This document shows positions 8,643-18,035 of a stretch of 64,000 nt of DNA, in pieces (positions within the stretch are counted from its first letter, which is position 1; the number at the start of each line of letters is the position of its first letter). Position numbers and translations under genes: made by a program. The stretch spans positions 2,542,001 through 2,606,000 of the forward strand of contig CBDHGY010000002.1 in NCBI GenBank assembly GCA_965263325.1, written 5' to 3'. Under the pieces are notes generated by a model. That model was not told the origin of the DNA. It worked only from the letters and a program-made list of their open reading frames with translations, and made no database searches. The DNA comes from CBDHGY01 sp965263325 (GTDB lineage: Bacteria > Pseudomonadota > Alphaproteobacteria > Caulobacterales > Hyphomonadaceae).

Positions 8643-8987
8643 TCAGATCACCTGGTAAGTCGGTACGCCTGTCTCTGGAATATCAACTGTCCAGCTCCGC
8701 TCGGCATCGGCTTCCGTGAGCTGACCATAAATATGTGGGAAGAGATCCCCGCCCCGTGACGGCTCCCACTTTACATCAGAGCGCTTCGAAACATCGACTT
8801 CCAGCAAAAGACAACCCTGTTCTCCTGCGAAGTATTTCGATGCTGTTTCCGCAAGTTGCGCCTTCGTGGAGAGATGGACATAGCCATCTGCGACATCGAC
8901 TGCGGTTGCGGTGTGACCAAGGTCCCGAAGGATGGAAACATCGCTCGCGGTTAGTAGCTTATAGGCAAATTTCGGATGTGACGTCAT
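8643..8987 (-). CDS. DUF952 family protein
   Basis: A 114-residue cytoplasmic protein. FAYKLLT-DGYVHLSTKAQLAETASKYFAG, LLLEVDV and FPHIYGQL are the standard DUF952 blocks. The family is structurally related to ADP-ribosyltransferase-like folds, but its function is unknown. It is immediately upstream of pyrD (2-base gap) and very probably co-transcribed with it. Confidence 0.9.
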   Translation of the reverse strand: MTSHPKFAYKLLTASDVSILRDLGHTATAVDVADGYVHLSTKAQLAETASKYFAGEQGCLLLEVDVSKRSDVKWEPSRGGDLFPHIYGQLTEADAERSWTVDIPETGVPTYQVI

Positions 8988-9073
8988 CGGGAACGCATCT
9001 GCGGCAGATTCCTCCTGAGATGCAATGGCGCACGACGCTCGCTATATCTTCGGAATGTGGCTAGACCGGCCGA

Positions 9074-10393
9074 ATGGCTACCGCACCTCTCTCTCGAAAA
9101 CGCGTATTACAACTGGCTTGGCCGGTTGTGCTGGCGCAGGCAGCCATGTCGATGACGGGTGTTGTTGATACGATCGTGATGAGCGTTTACGGCGACAAAT
9201 TTGAGATCGGCGCAGTTGGGGTGGCAGCTGCTGCGTTTGGTTTCATTTACTGGGGATTTGGGTTTCTCCGCATGTCGACGACCGGGCTAACCGCGCAAGC
9301 GATTGGCGCTGGGCGGCCGGAAGTTGGTCGAGCTGTGCTTCAGCGCGGATTGCTTATGGGATTCGTAATTGCGCTGATGTTGGTGGTGCTGTTCCCACTT
9401 TTGAAATGGGCAAGCTTTGCGATTTTCCAAGCCGAGCCGAGGGTGGAAGAGCTGGGGGGCGAGTATTTCGATACGCGTATTTGGGGCGCGCCCGCGCTGC
9501 TGATGAGTTACGCCATTAATGGTTGGCTTCTCGGTATGGGGCGTACGCGCGCCCTGCTTGCCAATCAGATCGTTCTTAATGGACTGAATGCAGGCTTAGA
9601 CTGGTATTTTGTTGCCGAGCTTGGGTGGGGTCCAGCCGGCATTGGTGCAGGCACATCGATTGCTGAATGGGCGTCTCTCGCGTTTGGGCTTTGGCTTGTG
9701 CGCGATGGATTAAAGGGTCAAGTCAAGCTGTTCGAGCTGGCGGCGCTCAAGGAACTCTTGTCTGCCAACCGTGACATTATGATTAGAACACTGTCGCTGG
9801 TTTTTGTGCTTTGCCTGGTTTGTAAATTCGGGCGCGCAACAAGGCACGGCAAATCTTGCGGGAAATGAGATACTCCTCAATTTCTTGACGGTCGCTGCGA
9901 ACGTATTGGACGCCTTCGCTTTTGTGACGGAGAAAGAGGTTGGTGAAGCTTATGGCTCCGGAAACAGAGAACGGGTTAAGCGGTCTATACGAGTTACGGC
10001 GGAGCTTGCCTTTACGTTTGGTGTCGCCATTTCGGTGATCTTTTTTGCAGCAGGAGCAGGGGTGATCAATCTGTTCGTGAACGACGCTGAAGCGCGCGCT
10101 GCAGCTATAACCTATCTGCCTTCTGCGCGGCTGTTCCTATTGTTGGTATTGCAGCCTGGCAGCTAGATGGGGTCTTCATCGGCGCAACGCAGGGCAAGGC
10201 GCTTCGCACCGCGGGCATGATTTCTATGGGCTTATATATCGCGACTGACTTGCTGCTGGCAAAGTCATTTGGGAATGTCGGGGTTTGGTCGGCGCTTCTG
10301 CTCCTATATGTTTACCGTGCCATCTGCCTAGGTGCTTACTGGCCCTCTTTGATGACGCAATTGCTCGCGCGTAAATCTGCGCTACAGTCCTGA
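9074..10393 (+). pseudogene. MATE family multidrug efflux transporter, interrupted by two frameshifts
   Basis: Encodes a 12-helix Na+ or H+ coupled exporter of the DinF-like MATE branch (WPVVLAQAAMSMTGVVDTIVM, GLTAQAIGAG). The first frame covers 9074 to about 9810. The second continues FAWFVNSGAQQGTANLAGNEILL up to about 10118. The third gives GIAAWQLDGVFIGATQGKALRTAGM to the stop at 10391-10393. Each shift is one base: an extra C near 9811 and a missing T in CCTTCT near 10119. The joined product would be of normal MATE length (~440). Because two more neighbouring genes are also broken, these may be sequence errors. The start overlaps nothing; ATG 9074 or a GTG slightly upstream. Confidence 0.85.
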
Positions 10394-10394
10394 A

Positions 10395-11842
10395 ATGAGT
10401 GAGCTGTCTGCCAAATCTGTAGGATTTATGCTTGGTCCGTTACTGGCCGCGCTGTTACTCTTGCTAGGCCCTCCGGAAGGCTTGACATGGGCCGCTTGGG
10501 GAACGGCGGCGCTTCTCGTGTTGATGGCTGTTTGGTGGGCGACTGAGGCTATTCCAATACCTGCAACAAGTTTGTTGCCGCTGATTGTCTTACCATTGAT
10601 CGGTGCGGCAACACCGGGGCAGGCTACGGCTGGCTATTCAAGTTCCATCGTGATGCTTTTGCTGGGCGGATTTATTGTCGCTAAAGGAATTGAGCGCTGG
10701 GGGTTGCACAAGAGAATCGCGCTGAACGTGGTTAGCCGGGTCGGTTCCCACCCTGGAGCGCTGATCGCTGGGTTTATGGCCGCGACCGCACTTTTGTCGA
10801 TGTGGATATCGAACACCGCGACAACCATCATGATGGTGCCGATCGCATTGTCCGCCGCCGCAGCGCTGAAAGATTCCAGCGGCGCATTCGTCACTTCGCT
10901 ACTTCTTGGCGTTTGCTATGCTGCTTCAATCGCTGGCGTTGCAACACCGATTGGCACTCCAACGAATTTGATTGCGATTGACTGGTTAGAGGCGAACACT
11001 GATGCATCTATCGGCTTTGCCGAGTGGATGGCCTTTGGTGTGCCCTCCATGCTTTTGCTCTTGCCGATCGCATGGTGGAGCGTCACGCGCGGCATACCAA
11101 AAATTGTTGGCGGAAAAGATGCCGTCACTGAGGTGCGTGCGCAGCGCGACGGGCTCGGTCCAATTACGTCAGCTGAGGCGCGCGCGGCTTTGATATTCGG
11201 GATGGTTGCGTTCTTGTGGGTTACCCGAAAATGGTCGGTCGATTTGGCAGATAGTTTGGGCTTTGAGCAACTGAAAAACGCCGGTGGAACCAGCGTAGAT
11301 ATGATGATCGCCATGCTGGGCGCGATTGCAATGTTTATGATCCCGGCGGGTAAAGGCGAGAAGCGCGCACTACTCACATGGAATGAAGCTGAGACACTTC
11401 CCTGGGGCGTGCTGATTTTGTTTGGTGGTGGTATTTCACTTGGCCGCGCTGTTTCCCGCACCGGCTTATCAGAGTGGCTCGGAAATCTGATGGGGGCATT
11501 GGAAGCATTGCCGGCCATAGCCTTTATTGCCGCCGTTGTTTTGCTCGTCATCTTTCTGACGGAGCTGACCAGCAACGTCGCAACGATGACCACGCTCGCG
11601 CCAATTGTCGGATCTCTGGCCTTCGCCATTGGCGCGGCACCAGAAAGTCTACTTGCACCTGCTGCAGTAGCAGCGTCATGCGCCTTTATGCTGCCGGTGG
11701 CCACAGCGCCTAACGCGATTATTTACGCGAAGTGAAAGAGTCACGATTGCTCAAATGATGCGCGCGGGGGCTGCGAGTTAATTTGCTTGGGGCGCTTGTA
11801 ATCACTGTGATTGGTTTCTGGATCGCGCCGCAGGTGCTTTAG
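10395..11842 (+). pseudogene. SLC13/DASS-type anion permease, frameshifted near the C-terminus
   Basis: A sodium-coupled di/tricarboxylate or sulfate permease by family. The first 446 residues (to 11735) are intact, with WWATEAIPIPATSLLP, the first Ser-Asn-Thr signature ISNTATT and the second LTSNVATMTTLAPI, both substrate/Na+ sites of DASS proteins. The frame ends at PNAIIYAK. Restoring one base near 11730 and another in the G run near 11763 gives RVTIAQMMRAGLRVNLLGALVITVIGFWIAPQVL, the conserved C-terminal helix, ending with the stop at 11840. So only the last helix is displaced. The ATG lies 1 base after the MATE stop, suggesting an operon. The 3' end overlaps the convergent gene by 4 bases. 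Confidence 0.85.
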
Positions 11843-12783
11843 TTTTCCCGATCCTTGAGCAATTTTTCGAGATCTTTCAATTTCTCTGGATCTAATTGCT
11901 CGAGGTCAATAGGGGTGTCGAGCCTCGGTGCCGCGCCTTTTTCCTTTAGTGCCGAAAGCTCCTTTTTCATCGCCGCAATTTCTTTGTTCTGATCGGCGAT
12001 GACATCCTCGCAACTGACACCATTTATCTCACAGGTATTGCTAGCGGCTTGTTTGCGGCAAGCATCGAGTTCACCGTTTAGATTGCTCGTTGCAGATGCT
12101 ACCTCTTCTGAACAGCTGTTTGGCTTCTGGGCCGCAAATAGTTTTTGTAGTTCACCATTTTCTGCCGCGAGTTGCTGATTTGATGCCTGCAGCTCCTTGA
12201 TAGCCGCCTCAAGCTTAGCCGCATCGCCGTCATTTCTCTTTAACAGGCTTTCGATCACGTCGAAGCACGGTACGCCATCATACGTGCAAGGCGGAGAAGG
12301 TGGCGGACAGTCTTTGTTCGCGCTGCGGCACTCATTGAGCGCCGTATCCAGTTGCGCGATTTGATCTGTGTACGGCTTTAGATTTATTGGCGCTGGGCAG
12401 GCTTCACACTGATTTGTTGTCCGGCAATCATTGAGGTCGTTCAGATACTGATCCTTGTCAGAATCACATTGATTAAGCGCCGCATTGCCAGCATTGATCT
12501 GTCCGTTTTGCTGCTCAATGATCCCATTCTGTTTCAGAATAAGTTCGTAGTCGCCTCGAATACGTTCTTCGAGTGAAGCCTTTTCAGTGTCACAAGCTTC
12601 GCAATTTGAGGCGGCTTCAGGTTGCTCGGCCACCGTGATGCGGCTCTCGCGAATTTCCTGATGAATGAAGTAAGTCCCAGCTGAGGCCGCTCCCAGAACC
12701 ATAACACCAACCAGTAGCTGCACGAGTGCCAAGTTCCGCGTGCTTGAGACGAAACGGCTGATATTGTCCATACGCTTTGACAT
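11839..12783 (-). CDS. Cysteine-rich coiled-coil membrane protein, third gene of TIR cassette
   Basis: A 314-residue protein of no known family. Residues about 1-15 are cytoplasmic, a transmembrane helix spans about 16-38, and the rest is predicted outside. That part has long heptad-rich helices (EKASLEERIRGDYELI, AAIKELQASNQQLAAENGELQKL, MKKELSALKEKG) broken by cysteine clusters: CEAC, CRTTNQCEAC, CPPPSPPC. Two copies of a motif C-x3-GV-x-C-x-DVI occur (CTYDGVPCFDVI and CEINGVSCEDVI). It follows the TIR gene by 12 bases, so the two are co-transcribed. A sensor or scaffold stabilised by disulfides is an inference. Confidence 0.75.
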   Translation of the reverse strand: MSKRMDNISRFVSSTRNLALVQLLVGVMVLGAASAGTYFIHQEIRESRITVAEQPEAASNCEACDTEKASLEERIRGDYELILKQNGIIEQQNGQINAGNAALNQCDSDKDQYLNDLNDCRTTNQCEACPAPINLKPYTDQIAQLDTALNECRSANKDCPPPSPPCTYDGVPCFDVIESLLKRNDGDAAKLEAAIKELQASNQQLAAENGELQKLFAAQKPNSCSEEVASATSNLNGELDACRKQAASNTCEINGVSCEDVIADQNKEIAAMKKELSALKEKGAAPRLDTPIDLEQLDPEKLKDLEKLLKDREN

Positions 12784-12795
12784 TGACCGGACCTC

Positions 12796-13494
12796 TTACT
12801 CTCGTTTGGCGATGGATCTCAAAAATAGAAGGAACGTGTTCGCGACCATAATTCCAAGCAGGGTTATGATCCCAACTGCGATACCTAAAAAAATCTGATC
12901 GTTGGGCGGCCATCCTGATGGCAAGTCGGGCTTTAACAAACCGAGGATTGCAGCAGCACCCACAAATAGCGAAGTCAGAAACGACAATACCCAATGATAC
13001 GCGCGTTGGAATGGAGTTAGTCCGGCACGCATCAATTGTTTGCGAGGCAGAGAAATGGGTTCGGCCCCATTTGGTTTGGCTTCTTCTACGGCTTTGAGGC
13101 CAAGATCGATTGGTGCACCCAGAATGGCATTTACAAGACCGCGCCAACGGCTGTCGCCGCGATCACCGCCCCAATTATCAAGAAAAATGGTCTGAATTGC
13201 ATTGAAAGGAACAGGCAGGCGCGCGCCATCCAGAGATACCTGAAGCAACTTGCCACGGTCGAGCGCATCAAGCGCTTCGCCCCTCACATAAAGAGAATTG
13301 CGTGCGTTCTTCGACCAATGAACGAGGACGCGGCTAGCCGCATCGAGTTTGTCATCAATCGTGTGAGCCCAGACTTCGCCGGGTGCTATATTCTGGTCCC
13401 ACCAAAAATTGATGTTTTCGGTCTTCAGGCCGTCGACAACCTTTGCCACCTGAAGCGCGTCATCGTGATCATATGACAGAACGATGTCAGTCAT
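12796..13494 (-). CDS. TIR-domain protein with two C-terminal transmembrane helices
   Basis: A 232-residue protein. Residues 1-125 form a TIR-like domain. It has beta-A DIVLSY, the BB-loop region FWWDQNIAPGEVW, and a helix ending in RVLVHWSKNARNSLYVRGE. That last block matches the WS..S.-WV..E motif, whose Glu (E73 here) is the catalytic residue of NADase TIRs. A short linker (about 130-165) leads to two hydrophobic helices at about 172-196 and 204-229. ATG 13494 is chosen because it begins the first beta strand; an upstream in-frame start at 13542 adds 16 unlikely residues. The partners are the neighbouring membrane proteins. NAD cleavage is plausible but unproven; it could instead be a signalling adaptor. 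Confidence 0.8.
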   Translation of the reverse strand: MTDIVLSYDHDDALQVAKVVDGLKTENINFWWDQNIAPGEVWAHTIDDKLDAASRVLVHWSKNARNSLYVRGEALDALDRGKLLQVSLDGARLPVPFNAIQTIFLDNWGGDRGDSRWRGLVNAILGAPIDLGLKAVEEAKPNGAEPISLPRKQLMRAGLTPFQRAYHWVLSFLTSLFVGAAAILGLLKPDLPSGWPPNDQIFLGIAVGIITLLGIMVANTFLLFLRSIAKRE

Positions 13495-13635
13495 GTCTCT
13501 CACCTGTTCCCTTACGCCGGACTCTACAGAAGCGCTGGCCACTGTCTACTAAAAATAACTGTAGTGTTTCGGCGGAACCTGATCAGCATTTATTTCAGAC
13601 GAAGGTGCCTTATAAGACGCATTCAGCCATCGCGA

Positions 13636-14640
13636 TCAGGTGAGCTCTTCAGGGTCTTTGAATCCAAAAAAGTATTTCAAAGCACTGACGATTCTTGCGG
13701 TCCATCGGAACACAAAAACCAGAATGGCTGCTTGTAGGGGTAACAACACAAATGATCGGTCTATCGACACGTTTCCGATGCTAATTTGGTCGTTTGAGAA
13801 ATTCCGGCCTGCATTGTGATCGGCAATCAAAATTGAAACCGCACCTGCGGTCACAATCAGAGCGGCGAGAATTGGGAGAGTTTCGCGATAAAACACCGTG
13901 TCGAAAACGCTGCTTTGGTCGTCGCGCAGATCCCGCGGCGCTGTGTCTGACAGGCTGATTGTTTGTCCGCCGCCAAGCAAGTTTCTGTCGATCCAGGCGA
14001 AGATACTGCCGAACAAACCGGCGGTTCCGAGTGTTGAAAATATCGTCCAGAAAATAGAGCCATCAAAGCCGAACAGGTTCGGTGTAAAGAGGGAAACAAG
14101 CACACCAACACCCATGCCTGTGCGTACGCTGTTTGATAGCGTGCTAAATCTGCCAAGCTGTGCCAGCGTCGTTATTGGCCCACCAAAGAACCGCAACAGC
14201 CGCACAGCAATGAAAGAGAGAATCAGAAAGTAAACTGTCGCGCCGAGGGGTATGGCAATCAGTTGCCCTATGTCTTCCAATGGCCTGTAAACAGCGCCTG
14301 CTATCTGCCGCGACATCATAATCCCAGACGCTGCGCTCATCAGGATAAATCCGAGAAAGAACGCCCAATTGGCTTCTATGTGTTTGAGCTGAGTGGGCGA
14401 TGGCCACCATATACTCAGGGACTTTTCAGCTGAGCGCAGGACCTGCTGGGCGCTTTCGACAGCCGAAGCCGCTGAAGCGGTCGCGACATCCACGCCTGGC
14501 TGATGCGTCGCAACGCGCGGCTTTGACAATACGGGATCTGGCGTTTTCTTCCATTTAAAACGTTCGCGCCGCTTCTGGTGCATATCGACGATCAGCGGCG
14601 TTTGCTCGAAGTCAATTTTTGGTTTGCCGTCACGCGCCAT
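13636..14640 (-). CDS. Multi-pass membrane protein of unknown function, first gene of TIR cassette
   Basis: A 334-residue protein. A basic cytoplasmic N-terminus of about 90 residues (KRRERFKWKKTPDP) is followed by about six or seven hydrophobic helices: near ANWAFFLGFILMSAA, GATVYFLILSFIAVRLL, GVGVLVSLFTPNLFGF, IFSTLGTAGLFGSIFAW, LPILAALIVTAGAVSIL, and a final FVLLPLQAAILVFVFRW. No known family is recognised. ATG 14640 is preferred over 14661 because GAGGAAGG lies at good distance ahead of it. A 141-base gap separates it from the TIR gene; the shared strand and isolation suggest one functional unit. Confidence 0.72.
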   Translation of the reverse strand: MARDGKPKIDFEQTPLIVDMHQKRRERFKWKKTPDPVLSKPRVATHQPGVDVATASAASAVESAQQVLRSAEKSLSIWWPSPTQLKHIEANWAFFLGFILMSAASGIMMSRQIAGAVYRPLEDIGQLIAIPLGATVYFLILSFIAVRLLRFFGGPITTLAQLGRFSTLSNSVRTGMGVGVLVSLFTPNLFGFDGSIFWTIFSTLGTAGLFGSIFAWIDRNLLGGGQTISLSDTAPRDLRDDQSSVFDTVFYRETLPILAALIVTAGAVSILIADHNAGRNFSNDQISIGNVSIDRSFVLLPLQAAILVFVFRWTARIVSALKYFFGFKDPEELT

Positions 14641-14764
14641 TTTTGAGGCGTCCTTCCTCATTCATCCACATAGTAATGCGAGAAGAAGATTTGAATATCA
14701 TGAATCTGAGGTGACGAGTCGGTGGGGCGGCGCTTACAGCTTGTCCTGAAGGAGACATGCCCTG

Positions 14765-17557
14765 ATGCCGAGCGCAAATCTGACCAAAGACAGCCATCTC
14801 TATCTAATAGACGCGAGCGCGTACATTTTTCGGGCGTTTCATGCCCTTCCGCCTTTAACGCGTGCATCGGATGGATTGCCGATCGGAGCTGTGTCTGGGT
14901 TTTGCAACATGCTGTGGAAGCTGCTCGAAGACCTGAAAGGCGATGAGCGGCCAACGCATTTTGCCTGCGTATTCGATAAGGGCAGCTACACATTTCGAAA
15001 TGACATGTACCCTGAATACAAAGCCAATCGCGGCGAGACGCCTGAAGATCTTGTTCCACAGTTTCCGCTTGTGCGCCGCGCGGCGATCGCCTTCCACGCG
15101 CACGCGCTGGAGATGGAAGGCTATGAGGCGGATGATCTGATCGCGACCTATGCCAAACAGGCAGAAGCGAAAGGCGCACGCGTCACAATTGTGTCTTCCG
15201 ATAAGGATTTGATGCAGCTCGTATCCGACAAGGTCGAGATGCTGGACACCATGAAAAACAAGACGATGGGCATTGACGCAGTGCACGAAAAATTTGGCGT
15301 CGGGCCAGACAAAGTCATCGATGTGCAGTCGCTCGCAGGTGACAGTGTTGACAATATTCCCGGCGCTCCAGGTATCGGCGTGAAAACCGCAGCATTACTG
15401 ATCAATGAGTATGGGGATGTCGAAACGCTCTTGGAGCGCGCAGAAGAAATCAAACAACCTAAACGCCGTCAGACATTAATCGATCATGCTGATCAGGTGC
15501 GCATTTCCAGAGACCTCGTAACTTTGAAGTGGCGATGTTCCGGTTGAGGTGTCCGTTGAAGATTTGGCCGTTGCTGATCCCGATCCAAAAACGCTTATAG
15601 CATTTTTGGAGGAAATGGAGTTTCGTACCATCACGCGGCGCGTGCGGGAAACGTTCGAACAAGAGGGCGTTATGGATGCGCCATCACCCGACGAGATGGA
15701 AATTGATCTTGAGGCTTATGAAACGGTCCGCGATATGAAGGCGCTCGATATGTGGATTGCCAAAGCGCATGAAGCGGGTGTTGTCGCAGTCGATACCGAA
15801 ACAGATAGTCTCGATGCTGTGCGTGCCAATCTGATCGGTGTCTCGCTTGCCACTGCTCCGGGCCAAGCATGTTATATCCCACTTGGACATGTTGAACCAA
15901 ACAGCGCAGGCGATGGTGACATGTTCGGCGCAGATCCACCGCGTCAAATTAAAATGAGCGCTGCCATAAAGGCGCTGAAGAAGCTTCTCGAAGATCCCGC
16001 TGTTCTTAAAGTTGGCCAGAACATAAAGTATGATCAGATCGTCTTGGGGGCGGCTGGAATTACGCTTGCCCCTGTCGACGACACGATGTTGCTGTCATTT
16101 GTTTTGAATGCTGGCAAGCATGGTCATGGAATGGACGGTCTGTCTGAGCGGTATCTTGGCCACACGCCGATCGCCTATAAAGATGTTTGCGGAACTGGCA
16201 AAAAAGAGATTCCGTTTTCGGAAGTCCCGCTCGATATCGCGACAAAGTACGCTGCTGAAGATGCGGACATCACGCTTCGTCTCTGGCAACTGTTTAAGCC
16301 GCAGCTGGTGAGTGAGAAAGTCACGACTGTGTATGAAACGCTCGAGCGCCCACTCGTCCCGGTGATTGCGCAAATCGAACGCGAAGGCATTAAAGTCGAC
16401 CGCGATCATCTCTCTCGGCTATCGTCTGATTTTGCGCAGTCCATGGCGCGGCTCGAGGCTGAAGCATTCGAGCAGGCGGGCCGTGAGTTCAAGCTTGGGT
16501 CTCCAAAACAGCTCGGTGAAATCCTGTTTGATGAGATGGACTTGCCGGGCGGTAAGAAGACAAAGACAGGTGCCTGGCAAACTGGCGCAGAGGTACTTGA
16601 GACCCTTGCGGCCGAGGGTCATGCGTTGCCACGCACAATTGTTGACTGGCGCACCGTTTCAAAACTTCGTTCGACTTACACAGAGGCGCTCCAGGCAGCG
16701 ATCAACCCCGAAACGGGCCGCGTGCATACGAGCTTCGCAATGGCTGCCGCGCAAACCGGGCGACTTTCATCGTCTGATCCGAACCTTCAGAACATTCCTA
16801 TCCGCACAGAGGAAGGGCGGAAAATTCGTGAGGCGTTTATTGCCGAAGAGGGCAATGTCCTAGTTGCGGCGGACTATTCTCAGATCGAGCTTCGTTTGTT
16901 GGCGCATATTGCAGATATAGGCGCATTGAAAAACGCATTTCAAAACGGAGACGATATTCATGCGCTGACGGCGTCAGAGATGTTTGATGTGCCGATGGAA
17001 GGCATGGACCCGATGATCCGCCGCAAAGCAAAGGCGATTAATTTCGGGATTATCTATGGAATTTCTGGCTTTGGACTTGCGCGCCAGCTTGGCATCGAGC
17101 GCGGCGAGGCGAATGATTATATCAAGGCTTATTTCAAGAAGTTCCCGGGCATCAAGCAATATATGGATGATACAAAAGCTAGCGCAAAAGAGACCGGATT
17201 TGTCGAAACAGCTTTTGGCCGGAAGCTTCATTTGAAGGATATTAACTCCAAAGGTCCCGCGCGCGGAGCTTCGCTGAGCGACAAGCGATCAACGCGCCGA
17301 TCCAGGGCTCAGCCGCAGACGTTATCAAACGCGCCATGATCGCTATGCCGGGCGCGCTCAAGAAAGCGAAACTGAAAGCGCGGATGCTGCTTCAAGTGCA
17401 CGACGAACTTATTTTCGAGGTGCCGGAAAAGCAGGCGGAGAAAACAATAAAAGTCGTGCGCGAGACCATGATGAAAGCTGCTTTGCCAGCGCGTGAAATT
17501 TCGGTGCCTTTGGTTGTGGAAGCAAACGCCGCTAAGACATGGGCAGAAGCGCACTAA
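14765..17557 (+). pseudogene. polA: DNA polymerase I, reading frame broken at two sites
   Basis: Repair and Okazaki-fragment polymerase with 5'-3' exonuclease, 3'-5' exonuclease and polymerase domains. Frame one (14765-15530) is the 5' nuclease: YLIDASAYIFRAFHALPPL, VIDVQSLAGDSVDNIPGAPGIGVKTA. Frame two (to about 17268) carries the 3' exonuclease start VAVDTETDSLD, and polymerase motifs A (VAADYSQIELRLLAHI) and B (RRKAKAINFGIIYGISGFGL). Frame three has LQVHDELIFEV (motif C). An extra G near 15533 and a missing T near 17271 (GCTTCGCT instead of GCTTTCGCT) account for both shifts. With these corrected, a normal protein of about 930 residues results. Errors in the sequence are more likely than loss of this housekeeping gene. 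GGAG precedes ATG 14765. Confidence 0.92.
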
Positions 17558-17582
17558 GAAACGCGCATTGGGAGGTATCAAC

Positions 17583-17966
17583 ATGCAAACCATACTAAGG
17601 ATAGTTCTGCTTTTATTGTCCGTCGCTTTCATCGGTATCGGCTTGCTCTTTATGTTTTATCCGGCCCCATTGCTTGAAATGTGGGCTCAGGACCCAGCGA
17701 ACGCCGCAAACCCGGCGCTCGCCTGGAGTACGGTCCGGAGCGATCTTGGCGCGCTTTTCCTGACATTTGCAGTGGCGCTGGGTCTTGGTGCTTTGAATGA
17801 CAACAAAACTTGGCTAAGCGCGGCGATGCTCTTGATGGGGCTTGTTTTTGTCGGCCGTGCTGTCGGGCTGGCGATCAATGGCGGTGACCCGCAAATCTAC
17901 ACGAACATGGCCGTTGAAGCGATAATCGTTATTTTGATCTGGTTGTATAAGCGCCAATTTGATTGA
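17583..17966 (+). CDS. Small four-helix membrane protein, DUF4345-like
   Basis: A 127-residue inner-membrane protein with hydrophobic helices at about 3-25, 50-68, 74-95 and 105-123. The pattern PAPLLEMW-, VRSDLGALFL, and the closing helix resembles the DUF4345 family, of unknown function. ATG 17583 has GGGAGG at 17570-17575, which decides this start over upstream in-frame codons. It lies 25 bases after the polA stop on the same strand. Confidence 0.75.
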   Translation: MQTILRIVLLLLSVAFIGIGLLFMFYPAPLLEMWAQDPANAANPALAWSTVRSDLGALFLTFAVALGLGALNDNKTWLSAAMLLMGLVFVGRAVGLAINGGDPQIYTNMAVEAIIVILIWLYKRQFD

Positions 17967-18035
17967 TAGTTGAATCTTCCGCCGAAGCTGCCACCTTTAG
18001 GGACATTGTAAACTGAGCCAACAGGGCGGCGTTCC

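Noticed and set aside
10916..11704. 262-codon minus-strand frame opposite the SLC13 gene
   Set aside because: Shadow of the transporter; the plus strand has the SNT/SNV signatures and helices.
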